Below, one piece after another: positions 57,151 to 64,000 of a DNA stretch of 64,000 nt. The stretch is from positions 62,001 through 126,000 of the forward strand of contig VXIS01000071.1 of NCBI GenBank assembly GCA_008704415.1, given 5' to 3'. The notes under the pieces were generated by a model. That model had not been told where the DNA came from. It ran no database searches and worked only from the letters and a program-made list of their open reading frames with translations. Source of the stretch: Sphaerosporella brunnea (taxonomy: Eukaryota > Ascomycota > Pezizomycetes > Pezizales > Pyronemataceae). Within the stretch, counting starts at the first letter, position 1; each line of letters starts with the position of its first letter. The position numbers and the translations under genes were made by a program.

Positions 57151-57512
57151 CTGCATACGAGAGATCAACCCCTGTATGGGGTACTCTGCTCTATCTTACC
57201 AACCTTGTTTTTTCTTTTTTTTTGTCACGCTGCACGGCGGACCTTGTTCATGCGGAGAACCCGGTGTGTCTTACTCTATGGAGAATCGGGTCAAGCCCCA
57301 TAAGCCACTGGCATCACCCCGCCGGGGAACGTGGGCGCAGGCGGGACATCCCATCGCGGCCAGGGAAATGGTCACTCTGGCGGCGGGGAGAAGCTCCACC
57401 TGGCTGGGGGCCTGGGAGTGGGATAAAGCTGCTATCATTCCCCACCCTCGATCTTGATCGTGTCTGTCTTCTAGCTCTGTCACGCCCCTGCGGAGCAGTG
57501 TTGTCCAAGGGA

Positions 57513-60327
57513 ATGCAAAATTATTGCTACTTCTTGGGAAGCTTCTGTTTGCTCTGTTGGGTTGTTATCTTCTTCGCCATGTTAATCGACCATTGGCAGC
57601 AGCATCATCATGCACGGGCGCTCAATATTCTCGGGCCTGCCGCGTTCGTTCAGCCTCTGTGAGTATTTTCTCTCTCTATCTATCTCCAGTGACCGCCGGC
57701 TGATGGGTTTTGTCTTTTTTTGTTGTTTGTTTGGTTCATAGCATGGGCACGCAAGGTGGTGGTAATATGTTCCCTGGAGTTACGTTGCCGTTTGGTGTGG
57801 TCAAGCTAGGAATCGACTTGAACCCACCCAGGGGCGCCGGTGATCCTTATTCTGGATACCACGCCGAAGGGAATGTTACTGGATTTTCCATGATGCATGA
57901 ATCTGGTAAATAAACACTCTACTTGCCCACGCCACTACACCTTATGAGAAGTTCCCCTAAACGTTGTTGTGTAGGAACTGGAGGAGCACCGAAATATGGC
58001 GTAGTTTCCCAGCTGCCAGTCGTTGGAGACATTTCGAATCCCCTCCTGGACTATTCTCTTCCTCGAGCCGAAGCGGACGAGGCGCAGTTGGGTTACTATA
58101 AAGCTATGTTGTCCAACCATGTCACGGTTGAGCTTGCTGCGAACAGGCATGCCGGGGTTGTGCGGCATACGTTTCCTGCCGATGATAAGGAAAAGAATGT
58201 TTTGGTCGATGTATCACACTTTTTGCCTTCTACACGAAGGCTGGGTATCGAGCAGCATTATGTCGAAGGCGGGATCAAGCTTAACAATGATGCCACATAC
58301 AGTGGGTATGGCGTGGTAGGTTTTGTTTTTCCACCCCACGCTGGGGTTCGTGAATTTGAAGGCTTTCAGCTGACGATACATTGGTTTTTTTTTAGTATAA
58401 CGGGGGCTGGAACGATGGTATGCAGCTAGCCCGCAACTCGAACTCATTCATTGCATGCACAACTTCTCATTTGCTGATTACAATATGGCAGGCCCCGATT
58501 GGAAGATTTTTTTCTGCGGAGGCTTTTCTCAGCCGCACCGAGCTGCTGCGTTCGAAGGCACCGGCACGACGTTGGAGTCGTTTGGCAAGAAGAGCGAAGT
58601 GTCGGGGAAGAAAAGAGTTGGCGCTGTATTCACCTTTGACCAAAAGACTGGTTCCGAACTTCTGCACAAAAGAGATGACTGGGCGCTGTATCCTCGACAA
58701 CAACAGTCCAAGACGTCAAAATTGGTCGTCGAGGGAAAGCTTGGGATTTCTTGGATTTCCGAGGAACAGGCATGCAATTTCTTGCAGGAGGAGGTGCCGG
58801 CGGATAGTGCCTTCGACTCATTGGTGCAGATCGCCCAGAAGGTCTGGAATAGGGATGTTTTCTCAAAAGTTACGGTCGAGGATGCGAGCACGGCTCAGCT
58901 GCAGCTGCTGTACTCTTCGATCTATGGTATGTTCTTGATCCCTTCGGATCGCACAGGAGAGAACCCTGGGTGGAATTCCACCGAGCCGTATGTAAGTACC
59001 CCCCGTTTTCTGTTTTTTTTCCGGAGAAATTGAATCCAACTAACGAGTGATATAGTATGACGACATCTTCACGCTGTGGGATTTGTTCCGCTGCGGCACT
59101 CCGTTGTTCCATATCCTGCAGCCAGAGCGTTATGTAGACTTCCTCCGCTCTCTGGTCGACATCTGGCGCCACGACGGCTGGCTTCCTGACGGCCGCAGCT
59201 CCAACTTCAACGGCCGAACGCAGGGCGGCAGCAACGCCGACAATGTGCTGGCAGATGCACGCGTCAAGGGCGTCACGGGTGTAAACTGGGAGGATGCCTA
59301 CAGCGCCATGGTGACGGACGCCGAGAAGCAGCCGCCCAACAACAACGACCCGCAAGCGGCCGACAGCTCGACCAAAGAAGGGCGCGGCGCGCTGCCGGAC
59401 TGGCTCTCCAAGGGGTACATCACGACCAAATACACGCGGTCCGTATCGCGGGCGGTCGAATACGCCGTCAACGACTTTGCCTTGTCGCAGGTGGCAAAAT
59501 CGCTCGGCAAGACGGCCGACTACCAGAAATATGCCAATCGCTCGCAAAATTGGAAGAACCATTGGGATGCGCGCATGAACGTTTATGGCTTTACGGGCTT
59601 TTTGTCCCCGGTCGACGCCGATGGCTCGTTCCCGGCCACCCCGCACGACCCGCTGGATTGCGGTAGTTGCTACTGGGACGCGCCCTACTACCAGGCCCTA
59701 CCGTTCGAGTACTCCTTCAACGCCTACCACGACATGAAAACCATGATCGAGCTCATGGGCGGGGACCGGAAATTCATTTCCAGGCTCGAGAAGCTCTTTG
59801 AGCGCAACGCTAACCCGCACGGCAGCTCGCAGTTCGGAAATACCCTCTTCAACCCCGGAAACGAACCATCGTTCGCCAGTCCGTACCTCTTCAACTTCGT
59901 GCCCAGGAACCAGTGGCGCTCGGTCGAAAAGTCGAGGTATATCGCCAGGAGCTACTACAATCCCGGCGCCAAGGGCCTTCCTGGAAACTCGGATGCTGGT
60001 GCCATGCAGAGCTGGCTGCTGTGGAGCATGATCGGGCTCTACCCGATTACTGGCACTACTACCTTCTTGGTCGGCTCCCCGCAGTTCAAGCATCTGGCTA
60101 TCGATCTCGGGGATGGAAAGAAGTTTGAAGTCAAGTCTTCTGGTGGAAATGAAGAGAGCGGAGCGTGGTTCGTTCAAAGCTTGAAGGTGAATGGGAAGCA
60201 GTGGAACAAGAGCTGGGTTACGTGGGATGATGTGTTTGCGAATGGTGGGACTTTGGAGTTTGAACTTGGCACTGATAAGAAGGAGTGGGACACTGGTGAC
60301 AGACCGCTTTGGGGGATTATTGGGTAA
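57513..60327 (+). CDS. GH92 family alpha-mannosidase, membrane-anchored or secreted
   Basis: Calcium-dependent exo-alpha-mannosidase family acting on mannose-rich glycans, in fungi probably in the secretory route, vacuole or wall. Exons 57513-57658, 57742-57905, 57975-58315, 58396-58417, 58492-58991 and 59056-60327 give 814 residues. An N-terminal hydrophobic span (FLGSFCLLCWVVIFFAML) may be a signal anchor. GH92 motifs: MGTQGGGNMFPGVTLPFGVV, SMMHESGTGGAPKYG, GWNDGPDWKIFF, DIFTLWDLFRCGTPL, HDGWLPDGRSSNFNGRTQGG, GNEPS and GLPGNSDAGAMQSWLLWSMI. Exon 4 is only 22 nt and encodes YNGGWND; both flanking introns have normal ends. Length and motif order are canonical. Linkage specificity cannot be read from sequence. 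Confidence 0.95.
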
Positions 60328-60705
60328 ACCAGAATAGTCATTGATGAGGTCTCTGCGACCCAGCGCACCTACTCTACTCCCACCACCTTCTGGTAGGTTT
60401 TGACAAGATTTATTTACGTTATTTTGGTAGTGTTTCGGGGGTGTTGGGGGCTGCTTTTTTTTTTTTTTTTTTTTTTTTCTTGACGGCGTTTGGGGTTTTT
60501 GCAGCTGTAAATATTGATTGCATCGATGCGCATCTCTTTCATAGGAAAAAAGATATTATAAAAGCTCTAGCTTCACTCGATAGCACTCAAGTTGCAGCAG
60601 TTCCAGCATAACATCTCGAAGCTCCTCAACTCGAAAGGCCCTTCCATTAAAAATCGCCATTCGATAGTTCCAGCCCTCATAGATTTAGTTACAATACAAA
60701 CAAGC
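60328..60705. promoter_or_regulatory. GH92 3' flank and promoter of a small ORF
   Basis: A T run of more than 20 lies at about 60457-60479. A TATAAAA box at 60557-60563 precedes the small ORF at 60706 by about 145 bp. Confidence 0.45.
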
Positions 60706-60996
60706 ATGCATCGCTCACGCTTCTCCTCCTCTTCTAGCTCCTCCGATGAGGGCACCAAAAAAGCAACAACATTCATCTCGCGGGCATCGACCCCCACCCC
60801 CACCACCAACACCAACACGGCCACTGCTAACCTGAGCAGCAACCACTTTTTTCTCCTTGTGGTATCGGCAACGTGTTTTGTCCAGTCGCTATGTCACGTT
60901 ATGGAGGTTGATGCGCTGGTTCGGTATGGCTTCATTGTTTGCGCGTTTTTTTTGATTGTTTCGCCGTGTCCTGGGATTCCGCGGCCGGATATATAG
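60706..60996 (+). CDS. Small Ser/Thr-rich ORF with two membrane spans
   Basis: 96 residues from ATG: a Ser run (RFSSSSSSSDEG), a Thr/Pro/Asn-rich stretch, then two hydrophobic segments (HFFLLVVSATCFVQSLCHV and YGFIVCAFFLIVSPCPG) separated by MEVDALVR. A TATAAAA box at a sensible distance and a leader-like upstream sequence support transcription. No family recognised; it may instead be a chance ORF or the 5' part of a spliced gene. Confidence 0.4.
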   Translation: MHRSRFSSSSSSSDEGTKKATTFISRASTPTPTTNTNTATANLSSNHFFLLVVSATCFVQSLCHVMEVDALVRYGFIVCAFFLIVSPCPGIPRPDI

Positions 60997-61178
60997 TTAC
61001 ATGTATTTACCTTGTAAAAAAAAACACACAGGAGCTGCATCACATGAGCAGCGAGTGCAGTGTTGTGACTGCGCGTGCGCGCGACCGCAAAAAACTAGAA
61101 CGCGTGGTACATCCGGGCGCGTCACCCACGACAAGACTTCAACAACAACGCCGCGGAAAAAAAAGAAAAAAACACAAC
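60997..61178. promoter_or_regulatory. RAD5 promoter with ACGCGT
   Basis: ACGCGT (MCB core) at 61100-61105 and a GCGCGTCAC word at about 61118-61126 lie within 80 bp of the RAD5 ATG. The RAD52 promoter has ACGCGTCAC at a similar distance. Confidence 0.4.
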
Positions 61179-64000
61179 ATGGCCGAAACCCATCTTATCA
61201 AACGGCGGAAAGTCGAGAACGGCGAATCAAACGAGGCTATACCCGACGATGGCTTCGATCCTGACATGATTGCCGCGGTCATCGGAGAGCATCTACCCGG
61301 TGATACGCTGCGGCGGTTGAAGGACGTATCGGGTGGGAACTTGGAGAGAGGTATGTGGAAGTTTCGGTTGCGGCGATGTGGTGATGGGATGGATATTTGG
61401 CTTCTGACTTTGCTGGTTGTGTAGCGATAAATATGTAAAAATTCACCCTTCCCAAGTCATTGTCTGTCCTGCTGATGTATGTATGTGTCAGGTACTTCGA
61501 TGGCTCCTGGAACGCCAGCTCTTCCTTCCCTCAGCAGTCGAATGCGTTCGGTCCCCTTCAGCCCATGTCCAGTCCTCGAAAGCGCCCTGCCGCATCCAGC
61601 TCTTCCCACGCGACCGAGAGGAGAGGCGAACCTAGCTCCGTCACGGCAACAGCTGCGGAATCAGGTGTTGATCTTAAGTCGATGCCAGGGCGGCGTTACT
61701 TGGGGGCCTTTGGCGTTGGTGGCTGGGCTACCAGAAGCGGAACGAGCCTCCTGCAACACGGGCAGGAAGTGAGGATTGAGCGGCAAAAGATGACATCGAA
61801 GCCGCAAGGCAGCAAGAAGGCCACAATCGTGAGGAGAAAGACTCAGGACATCGTAGTTCGTTTCACCGATCCCAAAGGTCAGGAAGTGGGTAGGCTTCCC
61901 CAGGAAACGGCGGAATATATCTCGGCCCTGCTCGATCAGAAAATTATTGCGCTGGAGGGAACTTGTGTTTATGCCCCCGAGCAGATACGCACCAATGATA
62001 CGATTTTCTTGCAGCTGCGTTGCTACATGTTGAGGGAGGCTTTTGAGAGGAGGCTTGCGCCTCTGGATAGTGAGACCACAGACTTCTTTGGGCCCAAGGA
62101 GACGGAGGACGAGCGAGCAATGCGCATGCGGCAGGTCGGACTGGTGAAGCTTTTTAGCGAAATAGGGCTGGAGCCTATAAAAAGCAACGGTCTCGATCAG
62201 AAAAGTAAGCGGGCTGCTATCTTGGATTCCGCCGAAGAGCCGAAAGCAACGCAGCCCGACCCTGAGGCGGAGGAGGGCAAGGAACTCGAGCAAGACCAGT
62301 TGGATGCTTTGTACAGTATGTGTGCCAAACCACCTAGTTTGCAAGTACACAGTCGTTTTAATCGTTCAATGTGTTTACAGGGAAGGCACAATCCTTCGAT
62401 TTTAACTCCCCCGAGGCCGAGCCTGCGGATACATTTGCCTTGAACCTACGTCCATATCAAAAACAAGCTCTCCATTGGCTGCTCAACAAGGAACGCAATG
62501 TTGCCAATCGCGAAGACGTGTCAATGCACCCTCTGTGGGAGGAATACCCTTGGCCCACTCAAGACCTGGATGGAAACCACATCCCACCTGTCGAAGGTGC
62601 AGCTCAGTTCTATGTGAACCCTTATTCCGGTGAACTGTCACTGGATTTCCCGCGACAGGAGCAAAATTGCCTGGGCGGAATTCTTGCAGACGAGATGGGT
62701 TTGGGAAAAACTAGTATTTCTCTCAGTTTCGTTTCGTAGTGGCCATGATGCCGCAGGCCACGGCTCTGATTAGTGTGCTGACTGATGCCCCAGTTGAAAT
62801 GCTCAGTTTAATCCATACGAACAAGAGTCCCAGCGACTACAAGCCCAAGAAGACGATTCCCGGGATCCTGGAGAAGGTCTCCACCACTCTGGTCGTTGCA
62901 CCCATGAGTTTGCTCTCTCAGTGGGAATTGGAAACAGAGGCTGCTTCGAAAGAAGGAACCCTGAAACCGTTTGTGTATTATGGAAATGACAAAAAGTCTA
63001 ACCTGCAGTTGCTTTTGAGTTCAAAGGGCGCTCCAGACGTGATAATAACTAGCTACGGCACGGTTCTGTCTGAGTATAACCAAGTTTTGAAGGGCGGAAC
63101 TGGCGATGGGGGATTGTTTTCGATCTGTTTCTACAGAATCATATTAGACGAAGCCCACTACATAAAGAACAGGTCTGTTTTCTTCCCGGCTTATAGACTT
63201 GGACAAGACTAAGAATCCTGCAGATTAAGCAAAACAGCGAAGGCATGCTATGAGTTGCTGAGCGAGCATAGATGGGTCTTGACCGGAACCCCCATCGTCA
63301 ACCGGTTGGAAGATTTATTCAGTCTGGTCAAATTTCTCCGAGTGGACCCATGGCAGAGCTTTACCTTCTGGAAGAGTTTCATCACTACACCTTTCGAAAA
63401 TAAGGAATTCCTTCGCGCTCTTGACGTCGTTCAAACCGTGCTGGAACCCCTGGTTCTCAGGCGAACGAAGGACATGAAATTACCGAATGGCGACCCTCTT
63501 GTTCCCCTACCAGGTAAAACCACGATCATAGAGAAAGTCCAACTGTCAAATAAGGAGAGAGAGGTGTACGATTTCATCCAAGATCGCGCAAAGAAGACGT
63601 TCAAGCACAACCTTGAGGCCGGCACCCTCATGAAATCTTACACCTCCATCCTTGCGCAAATTCTGCGGCTTCGCCAATCCTGTTGCCATCCCACCCTTAT
63701 CCGCAAGAAAGAAGCCGTCGCGGACGAGCTCGAAGCAGAAGCGGCTTACGATGTGGCCAACGGTCTGGCGGACGACATGGACCTGAACGAGCTCCTGGAC
63801 CGGTTCTCCGTCGAGTCTTCCGGGAACGAAACCAACGCCAACACCTACGGCGCACACGTCCTGAAGCAGATCAAGGAAGAAGTCGAGGGCGAGTGTACTT
63901 TCTGCTGCGCGGAGCCAATGGAAAACCAGTCCGTCACCAGCTGCTTCCACGCTGCCTGCAGAGACTGCTGGTTCAGCTTCATTTCCCACGAGCGCGAGTT
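61179..64000 (+). CDS. rad5: DNA repair helicase/ubiquitin ligase RAD5, 3' part outside window
   Basis: SNF2-family ATPase with a RING finger that polyubiquitinates PCNA in error-free damage tolerance. Exons 61179-61350, 61425-61434, 61492-62315, 62381-62713, 62794-63172 and 63224 onward give 831 residues before the window ends. A HIRAN domain starts near RRYLGAFGVGGWATRSG. The SNF2 core has GGILADEMGLGKT|IEMLSLIHTNK, TTLVVAPMSLLSQWELE, ILDEAHYIKN and TGTPIVNRLEDLFSLVKFL. The RING begins at CTFCCAEPMENQSVTSCFH AACRDC near residues 803-825 and runs to the edge. Exon 2 is a 10-nt micro-exon (CGATAAATAT) that restores AINMYFDGSW. The RING placed between the two helicase lobes identifies RAD5 rather than other SNF2 proteins. 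Confidence 0.95.

Larger units (their letters stand above)
55258..57512. other. Repeat-rich spacer before the GH92 gene
   Basis: 2.25 kb without a recognised gene. It has a TAGATACATGTATCTA palindrome near 55940-55955, TACC/CTAC-rich sequence around 55990-56012, and two tandem repeats listed separately. Confidence 0.5.

Overview
The window is nuclear DNA of a filamentous ascomycete (Pezizomycotina). Genes are dense, and most are cut by many short spliceosomal introns of about 44-65 bp. Branch points resemble CTAAC or CTGAC. The gene set is fungal: a UsgS/RRT8-like membrane protein, MIC12, a CFEM-like GPI protein and a GH92 mannosidase. I cannot place it more finely from sequence alone. Exon coordinates were read by hand; in every multi-exon model the exon lengths sum to an open frame and the joined protein matches its family.

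Left part, 1-13.5 kb: a cytosolic Hsp70 gene running off the left edge, glucosidase II beta, the UsgS-like membrane protein, a MITE with 135-bp identical arms, a small damaged gene, a Trf4/Cid14-type poly(A) polymerase and nucleoporin NDC1. From 13.5 to 15 kb is gene-poor and holds a decayed transposase tail.

Middle, 15-36 kb: ELP1, COX8, MTR4, RAD52, septin CDC10, mitochondrial ribosomal protein bL32m, SKI8, a small GPI-type cell-surface protein, mitochondrial bL17m divergent from MIC12, an unrecognised 79-residue gene and a 143-residue hypothetical ORF. From 36.2 to 39.7 kb is another gene-poor island with a second, older inverted-repeat element and a 21-bp tandem repeat.

Right part, 39.7-64 kb: a compact RecQ helicase convergent with MCM7; PEX1 divergent from MCM7; a glycosyltransferase-like type II membrane protein that appears to have lost its metal-binding DxD; a gene-poor stretch at 50.4-53.9 kb; an F-box/LRR protein; a repeat-rich spacer; a GH92 alpha-mannosidase; a small membrane ORF; and RAD5, which leaves the window at the right edge inside its RING finger.

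Most genes are housekeeping. RNA-surveillance factors are frequent (Trf4-like polymerase, MTR4, SKI8), as are replication and repair factors (RAD52, RecQ, MCM7, RAD5). I see no biosynthetic cluster, virus, CRISPR array or complete autonomous transposon. The most unusual items are the two MITE-like elements, two GC-AG introns with the same eight-base extended donor, an exon consisting only of ATG, a 10-nt micro-exon, and the glycosyltransferase-like protein with a broken catalytic motif.
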